Shown here in pieces: positions 1 through 8,072 of a DNA stretch of 64,000 nt (position 1 is its first letter; every line of letters begins with the position of its first letter). The notes under the pieces were generated by a model that was not told the origin of the DNA, did no database searches, and saw only the letters and a program-made list of their open reading frames with translations. Source of the DNA: Neolewinella maritima (lineage in GTDB: Bacteria > Bacteroidota > Bacteroidia > Chitinophagales > Saprospiraceae). Location of the stretch: the NCBI RefSeq assembly GCF_923081025.1, contig NZ_CAKLPZ010000001.1, forward strand, positions 1,798,001 through 1,862,000, in the 5' to 3' direction. A program made the position numbers and the translations under genes.

Positions 1-124
1 CCTGTACGTCAATGACTACACCCGTTCGCTCGGGGAGGAAGGGCGAGCGGCGGTCGCTCACTTTTTTGCGGATGGGCGAGAGAAGGGGATCATACCGGCT
101 GGGCGCACGGACTACATTGTCTAG
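1..124 (+). CDS. C-terminal end of an MqnA/MqnD-like menaquinone (futalosine pathway) enzyme, cut by the window edge
   Basis: An open frame enters from the left edge (frame from base 2) and stops with TAG at 122-124, giving about 40 residues. The motif YVNDYTRSLGEEGR followed by an alpha-helical tail resembles the C-terminus of the periplasmic-binding-protein-fold enzymes MqnA and MqnD, which act in the futalosine route to menaquinone. With only the tail visible I cannot separate MqnA from MqnD or from another member of the fold. The aldolase gene begins 42 bp downstream on the same strand. Confidence 0.5.
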   Translation, partial: LYVNDYTRSLGEEGRAAVAHFFADGREKGIIPAGRTDYIV

Positions 125-166
125 CTTTTTGTTTCTTTGCCCTTCCACTTAATCCCCCTTCTACTT

Positions 167-1240
167 ATGGCAAAGCCTACCTTCCGCTCCGGCGTACTTC
201 ACGGCGACGAGGTCACCGAAGTCTTCAACTACGCGCAAGCAAATAATTTTGCTCTGCCGGCCGTGAATGTTACCAGCAGCAGCACGGTGAATGCAACGCT
301 CGAAACCGCCAAGGCGATGAAGAGTCCCGTGATCATTCAGTTCAGCAACGGGGGGGCACAGTTCTACGCAGGTAAGGGACTCGACAACAGCCAGCAGCAG
401 GCCTCTATTGCGGGCGGACTAAGTGGTGCTATGCACGTGCACACCATGGCCGAGGCTTACGGTGTACCGGTCATCCTGCATACCGATCACTGCGCAAAGA
501 AGCTCCTCCCCTGGATCGACGGACTACTCGACGCCGGAGAGAAGTTTTACGCGAAGCGCGGTTTTCCCCTCTACTCCAGCCACATGCTGGACCTGAGTGA
601 GGAACCCCTTGAAGAGAACCTGGAGATCAGTGGCCGCTATTTCGAACGCATGGCCAAGATCGGCATGACCATCGAAATCGAACTCGGCGTTACGGGTGGC
701 GAGGAAGATGGTGTCGATAACACTGGTGTAGAAAGTCACCGGCTATACACCCAACCGGAAGAAGTTTTCGAAAGCTACCAGAAGTTGAGCGCGATCAGTA
801 ACCGCTTCACCGTAGCCGCTGCCTTTGGCAATGTGCATGGAGTATACAAGCCCGGTAATGTGGAGCTGCGCCCGGTGATCCTGAAAAACAGCCAGGAGTA
901 CGCTAAGGAAAAGCTGGGAGTAGATAAAGACCCCATTCACTTTGTTTTCCACGGCGGCTCCGGATCGAGCCAGGCGGATATTCGCGAAGCGATCAGCTAC
1001 GGAGCCATCAAAATGAATATCGACACCGATCTACAGTGGGCCTACTGGGATGGTGTACGGCAGTACGAAGCGGCCAACCGCGAGTACCTACAGGCACAGA
1101 TCGGCAATCCTGACGGTGCGGACAAGCCCAACAAGAAAAATTACGACCCCCGGGTATGGGTACGCAAGGCGGAAGTCAGCTTCGTGGAGCGGCTCAAGCA
1201 GGCGTTCCAAGACCTCAACTGTGTCGATGTACTAGGCTAA
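167..1240 (+). CDS. fbaA: Class II fructose-bisphosphate aldolase
   Basis: This is a zinc-dependent aldolase that interconverts fructose 1,6-bisphosphate with glyceraldehyde 3-phosphate and dihydroxyacetone phosphate in cytosolic glycolysis and gluconeogenesis. The 357-residue length fits the E. coli FbaA subclass (about 359). Visible class II motifs are HTDHC (catalytic Asp and zinc His), the ELGVTGGEEDGVDN block, HGGSGS for phosphate binding, and NIDTDLQWAYW near the C-terminus. The frame extends upstream to a TTG at 137, but the ATG at 167 gives the usual family start (MAKPTFRSG) and is preferred. It stands alone between the menaquinone gene fragment and a convergent small gene whose stop lies 6 bp away. 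Confidence 0.96.
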   Translation: MAKPTFRSGVLHGDEVTEVFNYAQANNFALPAVNVTSSSTVNATLETAKAMKSPVIIQFSNGGAQFYAGKGLDNSQQQASIAGGLSGAMHVHTMAEAYGVPVILHTDHCAKKLLPWIDGLLDAGEKFYAKRGFPLYSSHMLDLSEEPLEENLEISGRYFERMAKIGMTIEIELGVTGGEEDGVDNTGVESHRLYTQPEEVFESYQKLSAISNRFTVAAAFGNVHGVYKPGNVELRPVILKNSQEYAKEKLGVDKDPIHFVFHGGSGSSQADIREAISYGAIKMNIDTDLQWAYWDGVRQYEAANREYLQAQIGNPDGADKPNKKNYDPRVWVRKAEVSFVERLKQAFQDLNCVDVLG

Positions 1241-1246
1241 GGGCTA

Positions 1247-1597
1247 TTAACCCCGTCGCTGCCGGATTAGCTTCAGTACGCCCCGCAGGCTCTTGACCTG
1301 TGGTAGCTTATTGGACGGCCAGCGGAGTAGCAATTTGTCGTTTACTACGATGTCCACCTGTTGAAGCAAAGGATTGCGGAGTTGCCGCAACGCACGGGGG
1401 TTGAATTGTACCAAGCCGAGCTGACTCGCCAGTTGAAACGTATCCAGGAGCGCCGATTCGTCACTACACTGTACGAGCAGTACCCGGTCGTCGCTGGGGC
1501 TGTGCGTCAAACGGATGCGGCCTCCGCCCGGGGCATCGATGGTCAGGTCGGCATCGACGAGTACGTTGCCCAGTAGGGCGTAGGCGGCATCCAGCAT
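1247..1597 (-). CDS. Unknown small protein, second gene of a two-gene unit
   Basis: A 116-residue protein I do not recognise. It has no signal peptide, membrane segment or cysteine-rich motif. The N-terminal half is mixed acidic and hydrophobic (VLVDADLTIDAPGG); the C-terminus is basic (VLKLIRQRRG). Its ATG lies 2 bp after the stop of the small conserved gene upstream, so the two are almost certainly co-transcribed and perhaps translationally coupled. An antisense frame at 1361-1576 is shorter and lacks context. Confidence 0.65.
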   Translation of the reverse strand: MLDAAYALLGNVLVDADLTIDAPGGGRIRLTHSPSDDRVLLVQCSDESALLDTFQLASQLGLVQFNPRALRQLRNPLLQQVDIVVNDKLLLRWPSNKLPQVKSLRGVLKLIRQRRG

Positions 1598-1599
1598 CG

Positions 1600-1824
1600 T
1601 TACGCGTTCTTATTTCCGTTGCGTGAGGTGTCGTCCGACGTACGCACGCGCAGCGTGCCGTTCATCTTCCACTTCGCCGTCTGCTCGCTGTTGGTACCGC
1701 TGGGAACGTCGAGCTCGAAGTTTTCAAACTCGTAGCTGATCTCCGCACCGCGACCGGTGAGCTTATCGAAAAGGCCGATCGCGAGCTCGGGCCAGGTGTT
1801 GGTTTCGTTTGTGGTGGTTGCCAT
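1600..1824 (-). CDS. Small conserved protein of unknown function
   Basis: A 74-residue soluble protein beginning MATTTNETNTWPELAIGLFDKLTGRGAEI, followed by an acidic beta-rich segment (SYEFENFELDVP) and a WKMNGTLRVRT motif near the end. From memory, short proteins with this WPELAIGL opening recur in Bacteroidota as conserved hypotheticals; no function is known to me. The frame opens at an ATG at 1860, but the 12 extra residues look like untranslated leader, so the ATG at 1824 is chosen. It directly precedes the unknown gene ending at 1247, with a 2-bp gap. Confidence 0.7.
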   Translation of the reverse strand: MATTTNETNTWPELAIGLFDKLTGRGAEISYEFENFELDVPSGTNSEQTAKWKMNGTLRVRTSDDTSRNGNKNA

Positions 1825-1896
1825 GTGATTGGTGTAGATTAGTTTGTGTTGGACTAACACAGTCTCCCCACAAGTGTTCCCGGGACCACAACCCTG

Positions 1897-2583
1897 CTAA
1901 TACAGGACGTACCGTACCCCTAGATTAAGGTAATACGGGTACAGGGGCAACACCTGCTCCAGCCCTACGTCACCCGGTCGGTATAGCCCGAATACCGATT
2001 TTCCGTGTTGAAAGTATACCCCCGTAGTATTGGTCAGCTGCACCGTAGCGCCGAAGATCCAGTACATATCCGTATTGACAAAACTATCTTCCACGGCTAC
2101 GAAGTTCTCTTTGATTGGTAGCTGATTGGCACTGCCCGTCCGGCTGAAGGACGTGCCGGTCACCCGGCTCAACGCCACGCCCAGGTGTAGTACGATGGAC
2201 CGGTAAAGCTTGAAATTCGACTTGGCCGTGTAGGCGGTCTTATCCCCCAACCTGTAGTTGAATAGCAGAGGTACTTCTACCGTATTGATTCTCAGGTTGA
2301 TCGTTGAGTTACCGCGCCGGTATTTCTCCGAGCGGCCCGGCCTGGCTCCACCCTGCGCAAATCCCAGCCCGATGCTCGTGTACCATTTGGGGGTACCCAG
2401 TACGTGCGCACCAACGCCGAAGCGCATCCCAAACTTGTTGTAGCCAGAGTAGTAGTCCCCGTCCACCTGAGCAAAATTAGGACCCGCATACGCAAAGGCT
2501 GCAAAGCGTTGATCCGGATCGGGTTGTGCGGTCAGCAGGATCGGCAGCAGTACACTAGATAGCAGGGTGAGCAGTCGTCTCAT
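1897..2583 (-). CDS. Secreted outer-membrane beta-barrel protein (PorT-like family)
   Basis: A 228-residue protein with a signal peptide (MRRLLTLLSSVLLPILLTAQ) followed by alternating aromatic and polar beta strands ending LNLGVRYVLY, typical of an 8- to 10-stranded outer-membrane barrel. Glycine and tyrosine content is high (YAGPNFAQVDGDYYSGYNKFG). This matches the broad outer membrane beta-barrel family of Bacteroidota rather than a named protein; its substrate or partner cannot be told from sequence. It is divergent from the glycosyltransferase gene, with 42 bp between the starts, so the promoters of both must lie in or near that short gap. Confidence 0.8.
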   Translation of the reverse strand: MRRLLTLLSSVLLPILLTAQPDPDQRFAAFAYAGPNFAQVDGDYYSGYNKFGMRFGVGAHVLGTPKWYTSIGLGFAQGGARPGRSEKYRRGNSTINLRINTVEVPLLFNYRLGDKTAYTAKSNFKLYRSIVLHLGVALSRVTGTSFSRTGSANQLPIKENFVAVEDSFVNTDMYWIFGATVQLTNTTGVYFQHGKSVFGLYRPGDVGLEQVLPLYPYYLNLGVRYVLY

Positions 2584-2625
2584 AGCCCGCTCAAGTTACG
2601 GTGACTACTCGATTACCTTTACACC

Positions 2626-3837
2626 GTGGAATTCCTGCTCATCGGTACGGTCGGCGTCTGTGTACTCGCGGTACTGCATACCTACGTGCTCTACCCCTGG
2701 CGGACCACCCTGCAGGCACGGCAGTCTTCCCTACCCCGGCAACCCGAGCTCCCCATTACAGATTGGCCGACGGTACGTATTCTCATGGCCGTACACAACG
2801 AGGAGCGGGTGCTGGGACAGAAACTGGCCACCCTGGCTGCTCAGGATTACCGCGGTCCGCTACACTTGATGGTTGCCGATGATCAGAGCACGGATCGCAC
2901 CCCCCAACTCTTGCGCACATTTGAGTTTACGGGGCCCCGGCGGCAGTTCACCCACACACGCAATACACGACGGTCGGGCAAACCCGCCACCATCAACCGT
3001 TTGGCGGGCGCCGCGGGTGCGGAGGGTATATTCGTCCTCACGGATGCCAGCGTGCTCCTGCGCCCCGATACAATCACCGAGCTGGTGCGCCCGCTAGTAG
3101 CCGATCCCGGGCTGGGAGTCGTGGATTCACGGGTCGTTCATACGGGCATGACGGTAGACGGTATCGGCCGATCGGAGGACAGGTACATTAACCAGGAGGT
3201 GCACCTCAAACAGGCGGAGAGCCACGACACAGGCTACTTCATCGGTCCATTTGGCGGGTGCTGGGCGATCCGGGCGGCGGCCTACACAGCAGTACCGGAC
3301 AACTTCCTGGTTGACGACTTTTTCCTCTGCATGTCCGCCTACCGGGCTGGATGGAGGGGATACAGCAGCGACCGGGCCGTCGTGCTCGAAGGGGTCGGAC
3401 AGCGTCTGCCCCATGAGTTTCGCCGCAAGGTCCGCATCGGAAGCGGCAACTGGCAGAACCTGCTGCGCTTTCAGGATCTCTGGTGGCCCCCTACGCAGAA
3501 CGCACTGGCCTACGCCTTTTTCTGCCATAAGGTGTTGCGCTGGCTCACTCCTCTGTTCGTATGCCTGGCGGTGCTGTGCCTACTGCTGCTCTGGCAGGCT
3601 GGGGGCAACTATTGGGCCGGCCTTCTGTTGAAAACAGCCGGAGGTATAGCATTAAGTACCATAGTACTTGACCTAGTGCTCGGTAGGCTGGGTCTACACG
3701 TCGGTCTGCTGCGCAACCTCCATTATTTCATGGCCATGAACGCCGCCCTACTGGTGGGTTTCGTGCGCTACCTCACCGGAATCAAGACCAATGTCTGGCA
3801 ACCTTCTTACCGACCCCCAAACGATAGCGCGCAGTGA
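2626..3837 (+). CDS. Membrane-anchored family 2 glycosyltransferase
   Basis: A 403-residue GT-A fold transferase. An N-terminal membrane helix (residues about 4-24) precedes the catalytic domain: VRILMAVHNEE opening strand, VADDQSTDRT nucleotide-sugar motif, GGCWAIR and the acceptor-side DDFF motif. Three further hydrophobic helices lie between about 290 and 390, typical of processive or lipid-acceptor GT2 enzymes. It probably builds a cell-surface glycan; donor and acceptor are not predictable. The start is a GTG; no ATG lies upstream in frame. Its last 47 bp overlap the ribB coding region, so the two are likely translationally coupled although functionally unrelated. Confidence 0.85.
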   Translation: MEFLLIGTVGVCVLAVLHTYVLYPWRTTLQARQSSLPRQPELPITDWPTVRILMAVHNEERVLGQKLATLAAQDYRGPLHLMVADDQSTDRTPQLLRTFEFTGPRRQFTHTRNTRRSGKPATINRLAGAAGAEGIFVLTDASVLLRPDTITELVRPLVADPGLGVVDSRVVHTGMTVDGIGRSEDRYINQEVHLKQAESHDTGYFIGPFGGCWAIRAAAYTAVPDNFLVDDFFLCMSAYRAGWRGYSSDRAVVLEGVGQRLPHEFRRKVRIGSGNWQNLLRFQDLWWPPTQNALAYAFFCHKVLRWLTPLFVCLAVLCLLLLWQAGGNYWAGLLLKTAGGIALSTIVLDLVLGRLGLHVGLLRNLHYFMAMNAALLVGFVRYLTGIKTNVWQPSYRPPNDSAQ

Positions 3838-4966
3838 GATTCGCGCCAAGCTCAACACCATCGAGGAGGCTATTGCCGACATCCGCGCCGGTAAAATTAT
3901 CATTGTCGTCGACGATGAGGACCGGGAGAATGAAGGTGACTTTATCTGTGCGGCCGAACGCGTCACGCCGGACATTATCACCTTCATGGCTACCCATGGC
4001 CGGGGTCTGATCTGCACCCCCATCGAGGAGCAGCGCGCCGACGCACTGGACCTACCGATGATGGTGAGCACCAACACCGACATCCACGAGACCGCCTTCT
4101 CGGTCAGCATCGACCTCATCGGTCACGGCTGCACGACGGGCATCAGCAGCTACGACCGCGCTACGTGTATCCGGCGGCTTACCGAGCAAAGCGCGCGGGC
4201 CACCGACTTCGCACGGCCGGGCCACGTGTTCCCACTCCGGGCCGTGAAGGGCGGCGTTCTCCGGCGCACCGGACATACGGAAGCAGCTGTCGATCTGGCC
4301 CGTATGGCTAACCTTTTCCCCGCCGGCGTCGTAGTAGAAATTCTCAAGCCAGACGGTACCATGGCCCGCCTGCCCGACCTCATCGAACTGGCCGACGAAC
4401 ACCAGCTCAAGATCATCACCATCGAGGATCTGGTGGCCTACCGCCTGCGCACCGAACGACTGGTTGATGCGGAATTCACCATGGATCTGGATACCCGTTA
4501 CGGCCCCTTCCGCCTGACTGCCTACCGGCAGACCACCAATGACGACGTGCACCTGGCCCTCACCCACGGCGAGTGGCTTCCGGACGAGCCCGTGTTGACC
4601 CGCGTGCACAGCAGTACCAGTAGCCGTGATCTGCTGCACAGTCTGCTGAGCGGCTACAGTACCGGACTGCACGGCCCCCTGGAAAAGATCTCCGAGGCAG
4701 GTAAGGGGGTACTGCTTTTCATGCGCCCCCATCAAGACGCTAACGATATTATCTCCGGTCTGCGGCTACTGAAGAGCCGCATGCAGGACGGCAAGACGAT
4801 CAAACCTTCCGAGCCACGTAGTGAGGAGCAACGCGACTTCGGTATCGGGGCTCAGATCCTCCGCGATCTCGGTGTTTCTAAGCTGCGCGTACTCAGTAAT
4901 GCACCTAAGAATCGGATCGGCCTGGAAGGCTACGGCTTGGAAGTGGTGGAATTCGTGAGCATGTAG
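3791..4966 (+). CDS. ribB: 3,4-dihydroxy-2-butanone 4-phosphate synthase with a degenerate GTP cyclohydrolase II domain
   Basis: A 391-residue RibBA-type fusion. Residues about 20-215 form the DHBP synthase domain, which makes the four-carbon riboflavin precursor from ribulose 5-phosphate: DDEDRENEGDF acidic metal loop, HGRGLICTPI, GHVFPLRA and HTEAAVDLARMA are all present. The C-terminal half keeps the GTP-cyclohydrolase II fold (YGPFRL near 235; RIGLEGYGLEVVE at the end) but the zinc ligands are gone: where GDVFGSxRCDCG is expected after VHS, the protein reads SSTSSRDLLHSLLSGYS. Only RibB activity is therefore expected, and a separate ribA should exist elsewhere. The ATG overlaps the upstream glycosyltransferase by 47 bp. 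Confidence 0.92.
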   Translation: MSGNLLTDPQTIARSEIRAKLNTIEEAIADIRAGKIIIVVDDEDRENEGDFICAAERVTPDIITFMATHGRGLICTPIEEQRADALDLPMMVSTNTDIHETAFSVSIDLIGHGCTTGISSYDRATCIRRLTEQSARATDFARPGHVFPLRAVKGGVLRRTGHTEAAVDLARMANLFPAGVVVEILKPDGTMARLPDLIELADEHQLKIITIEDLVAYRLRTERLVDAEFTMDLDTRYGPFRLTAYRQTTNDDVHLALTHGEWLPDEPVLTRVHSSTSSRDLLHSLLSGYSTGLHGPLEKISEAGKGVLLFMRPHQDANDIISGLRLLKSRMQDGKTIKPSEPRSEEQRDFGIGAQILRDLGVSKLRVLSNAPKNRIGLEGYGLEVVEFVSM

Positions 4967-4997
4967 GGTAGTCCACCTTTAGCGACCCCGGGCTAGC

Positions 4998-5005
4998 TAT
5001 ATTTG
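4998..5005 (+). promoter_or_regulatory. -7 promoter box of yebC
   Basis: TATATTTG matches the Bacteroidota primary sigma -7 consensus TAnnTTTG exactly and lies 19 nt before the yebC ATG. A weak -33 candidate (CTTTAG near 4977) sits at suitable spacing. Confidence 0.6.
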
Positions 5006-5024
5006 CGACAAACCAAAGACTAGT

Positions 5025-5750
5025 ATGGGACGTGCATTTGAATACCGGAAGGCCCGCAAGATGAAACGCTGGGCCGGCATGGCCAAGGCGTTTACCAAGG
5101 TAGGCCGGGAGATCAATATTGCCATCAAGGAAGGTGGACCAGACCCCGACTACAATCCCCGTCTCCGCTTAGCGATCGCCAACTCCAAGGCAGTCAATAT
5201 GCCGAAGGCAAACGTCGACGCCGCCATCAAGCGCGCAACGGATAAAGACGCAACCAACTACGACGAGGTGACCTTCGAGGGCTACGGCCCCCACGGTATC
5301 GCCATCCTGGTCGAGGCCACTTCCGACAATAACAATCGCACCGTAGCCAACATTCGCCACGTCTTCTCCAAGTACGGGGGCAGCATGGGCGTCAATGGCT
5401 CGGTTGACTACATGTTCTCCCGCAAGGGACAGTTCAGGGTCAAGCAGTCTGACATCAGCGACGACCTGGAAGAACTCGAATTAGAACTCATTGACGCCGG
5501 ACTCGACAGCATCGAACAGGATGAAGATGAGGTAGTATTCTACACCGCATTCGAAGACTTTGGCACCTTCCAGCAGGAGCTGGAGCGACGAAAGATCGAG
5601 GTCGACAACGCTGAACTAGTCCGCATTCCAAGCCACACCAAGACCGTATCCGACGAAGAGGCCGAAGCCGTCATCAAACTCATCGATATGCTCGAAGAGG
5701 ACGATGATGTGGCCAATGTGTTCCACACGATGGACGAAGGTGAAGGTTGA
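5025..5750 (+). CDS. yebC: YebC/PmpR-family protein (TACO1-like)
   Basis: A 241-residue cytosolic protein of the YebC/TACO1 family, implicated in relieving ribosome stalling and, in some bacteria, in transcriptional regulation. The N-terminus is the family signature (MGRAFEYRKARKMKRWAGMA, then KVGREINIAIKEGG), followed by the three-domain pattern including GYGPHG, DNNNRTVANIRH and GGSMGVNGSVDYMF. The C-terminus is strongly acidic (LEEDDDVANVF). It has its own promoter-like box and is followed by galK, whose likely GTG start lies inside its last codons, so galK depends on yebC transcription. Confidence 0.95.
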   Translation: MGRAFEYRKARKMKRWAGMAKAFTKVGREINIAIKEGGPDPDYNPRLRLAIANSKAVNMPKANVDAAIKRATDKDATNYDEVTFEGYGPHGIAILVEATSDNNNRTVANIRHVFSKYGGSMGVNGSVDYMFSRKGQFRVKQSDISDDLEELELELIDAGLDSIEQDEDEVVFYTAFEDFGTFQQELERRKIEVDNAELVRIPSHTKTVSDEEAEAVIKLIDMLEEDDDVANVFHTMDEGEG

Positions 5751-6909
5751 ACTCCCCCCCCACCTCCGTACGTACCTGAAGAACTTGACCGGTGAGCAAG
5801 CCGACCGGTGGACACACCTTGTCCGCTCCCCCGGCCGCATCAACCTGATCGGGGAACACATCGACTATACCGGTGGGCTGGTGATGCCCGCCTCTATCGA
5901 CAAGGCCATTTACTTCGCCGCACGCCCCCTGGATACGCCGGAGTGGCGCCTGCACGCCGTTGACCTCGACCAGACCACCGTCTTACCGCTACCCATCGCG
6001 GGGCGCACAGGTCGGCAGTGGGTGGATTATCTAGCCGGCATCGGCGTACAGTTTCAGGATCAGGGACAATTTCTCCCGGGACTAGAGATCGTATTTGGCG
6101 GAGATCTACCCAACGGTGCTGGCGTAAGCAGCAGCGCTGCACTGGAAGGCGGTATGGCCTTTCTACTCAATATACTACTAGGTACCCAGCTGAGCCGACC
6201 CGAACTGGCGCAGCTCTGTAAGCGCTCCAGCAATACGTTCCTCCAGATCCCATCGGGGATCATGGATCAGTTTGCCAGCCTGAACGGCCTGGCTACCGGT
6301 CCGATCGTGCTGAACTGCGCTACCCTGGCATTCGAGCCCGTCAAGAACGGCCTCAATACCTATAGCTTCTTATTGGTGAATTCCATGGTGACCCACGACA
6401 ACAGTGATGGAGCCTACGCTCGGCGGGTGACGGAGTGTGAGCAAGCCCTAGAGGCGGTGCGGAACACTTACCCCTCCGTGACGCACCTCAGCGCTGCCAC
6501 CCTGGGACAGCTTGACGCGATTAAAGAATCTCTATCTAAGGTAGCTTTTGAACGTGCCCGCTACGTGGTCGCGGAAAACGACCGGGTACGTGCAGCCGTC
6601 ACCGCGCTGGAAGCCGGCAGCGCCGTCGAGTTCGGCCGCCTACTCAATGCCTCGCATGTGGGACTCCGCGACGAATACGAAGTGAGTTGCCCGGAACTGG
6701 ATTTTCTCCAGTCGCAAGCCATTGCCCTGTCTGGCGTAGCCGGGGCCCGTATGATGGGGGGAGGGTTCGGTGGATGTACCCTCAACCTGGTCTATTCGGA
6801 TAGACTAGAAGATGTACAAGCGGTGCTTGAGCAGCGGTATCGGGAAAAATTTCACTTGGACTGCACCTTCTACCCCGTCCGACTGGCAGCAGGTACTTCC
6901 CTGATTTAG
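5740..6909 (+). CDS. galK: Galactokinase
   Basis: A GHMP kinase that phosphorylates alpha-D-galactose to galactose 1-phosphate (Leloir pathway). Family motifs are intact: SPGRINLIGEHIDYTGG near the N-terminus, the ATP loop LPNGAGVSSSAALEGG, and the C-terminal GGGFGGCTLNL. The frame runs up to ATG codons at 5704, 5707 and 5716, but the GTG at 5740 gives 389 residues and the normal distance to the galactose-binding motif; the start is uncertain by up to 12 codons. It overlaps the yebC end by 11 bp. A run of eight C (5754-5761) covers codons 5-8. It converges on the thioredoxin-like gene with a 4-bp stop overlap. Confidence 0.93.
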   Translation: MKVELPPHLRTYLKNLTGEQADRWTHLVRSPGRINLIGEHIDYTGGLVMPASIDKAIYFAARPLDTPEWRLHAVDLDQTTVLPLPIAGRTGRQWVDYLAGIGVQFQDQGQFLPGLEIVFGGDLPNGAGVSSSAALEGGMAFLLNILLGTQLSRPELAQLCKRSSNTFLQIPSGIMDQFASLNGLATGPIVLNCATLAFEPVKNGLNTYSFLLVNSMVTHDNSDGAYARRVTECEQALEAVRNTYPSVTHLSAATLGQLDAIKESLSKVAFERARYVVAENDRVRAAVTALEAGSAVEFGRLLNASHVGLRDEYEVSCPELDFLQSQAIALSGVAGARMMGGGFGGCTLNLVYSDRLEDVQAVLEQRYREKFHLDCTFYPVRLAAGTSLI

Positions 6910-8021
6910 AGTACTTTTTGTAGTGCCTGTTCGATGGATGCTGCACCCCGCAGTCCGATCTCGGCGATATTCCCTTCCCGGTCGATCAGAAAGGTAGCGG
7001 GTATGGCCTGTACCCCGTACTTCGCCGAAGCCTCCCCACCCCAGGACAACAGTTCGCTGCCGTGGTGAGGCCAGCTGAGCCCATCCTCGGCAATGGCGTT
7101 CACCCACTTCTTGCGCTGATTTTCGGTGGCTTCCGCCAGCTCTTCAGGGGTGAAGCGCGCCGCCTGTTCTGGGCGTACACCATCCAAACTCACGCTATAG
7201 ATCGTGAAGCCCTTGTCTTTGTACCGGTCATATACCTTGACGACGTTGGGGTTTTCCCGTCGGCACGGAGCACACCAGGCGGCCCAGAAGTCCAGCAGCA
7301 CGACCTGTCCCTTCAGGTCTGCCAGCGACACCGTATTCCCCTCTGGATCCTTTAGCTCCAGATTGGGGGCGGGCTGACCGGGTTTGATCAGCTGCTGTGA
7401 TTTTTGGAATGCGATCTGCTGCTTGAGCTGGGTAACATATGTACTGTAGGTAGCATAGCTGTCCGCCTCCTCGGGAAGTCTGGCTACGGCCGCTTCGTGA
7501 AGAGGCAGCCCCTGCTCGCCGGCACGTAGTAAGGCATTAAACGTTACGAAGGCCGCGGTATAGGGATTCTCTACTTCGGTGACTAGCTCCTTCAGTTCCG
7601 GCAGGCCGGAGAGTGACTGCATGCGGTTGATGGTACGCACCGATTCGGCCGCCGCTTCGCTTCCAGACACCTCCACATCGTAGTTGCTGAACGTGCTGAC
7701 CTTACCGGTAATATCGATTTCCCGATCTTCAGCCTCGATGGCAAAGGTGGCCTTCTGTGCACCCACCCGGATCTGGTACAGCCCGTCCTCTAGGCCCTGC
7801 GGGAAGGTGAAGCTAAAGGAACCGTCTCCGTCGATGGACGTACTCTTCAGCATCTCCTTTTCGCCACCGATGGTGATGCGATCCAGATTGGCTGCCAGTC
7901 CATTGGCGTTTTCCAACTGCACCCTGATCACGGTACCGTCTGACGTGGAGCTGCCAGATCGATCACAGGCTGTACACAGCACAAGGATCAAACACAGGGG
8001 AAGTACGAGAAATCGGTACAT
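6906..8021 (-). CDS. TlpA-like thioredoxin lipoprotein with DUF4369-type N-terminal domain
   Basis: A 371-residue envelope thiol-disulfide oxidoreductase. The signal peptide ends in a lipobox (LCTAC), so it should be membrane-anchored. Residues about 25-135 form a beta-rich DUF4369-like domain, and residues about 215-370 a TlpA/redoxin domain with WCAPC (Cys250 and Cys253) and the cis-proline region QAIPATFLIDREGNI. Proteins of this design reduce disulfides in cytochrome c maturation or other periplasmic targets; the exact client is unknown. It stands alone; its stop overlaps the galK stop by 4 bp. Confidence 0.88.
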   Translation of the reverse strand: MYRFLVLPLCLILVLCTACDRSGSSTSDGTVIRVQLENANGLAANLDRITIGGEKEMLKSTSIDGDGSFSFTFPQGLEDGLYQIRVGAQKATFAIEAEDREIDITGKVSTFSNYDVEVSGSEAAAESVRTINRMQSLSGLPELKELVTEVENPYTAAFVTFNALLRAGEQGLPLHEAAVARLPEEADSYATYSTYVTQLKQQIAFQKSQQLIKPGQPAPNLELKDPEGNTVSLADLKGQVVLLDFWAAWCAPCRRENPNVVKVYDRYKDKGFTIYSVSLDGVRPEQAARFTPEELAEATENQRKKWVNAIAEDGLSWPHHGSELLSWGGEASAKYGVQAIPATFLIDREGNIAEIGLRGAASIEQALQKVL

Positions 8022-8072
8022 ATGCGCTATAGCTTTAGCAAAAAAAAGCGTTGCCCCCCGCTTTGGTTGACC

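Noticed and set aside
4052-4735. 227-residue antisense frame over ribB
   Set aside because: Shadow of the ribB coding strand; composition is typical of reverse frames in GC-rich genes.
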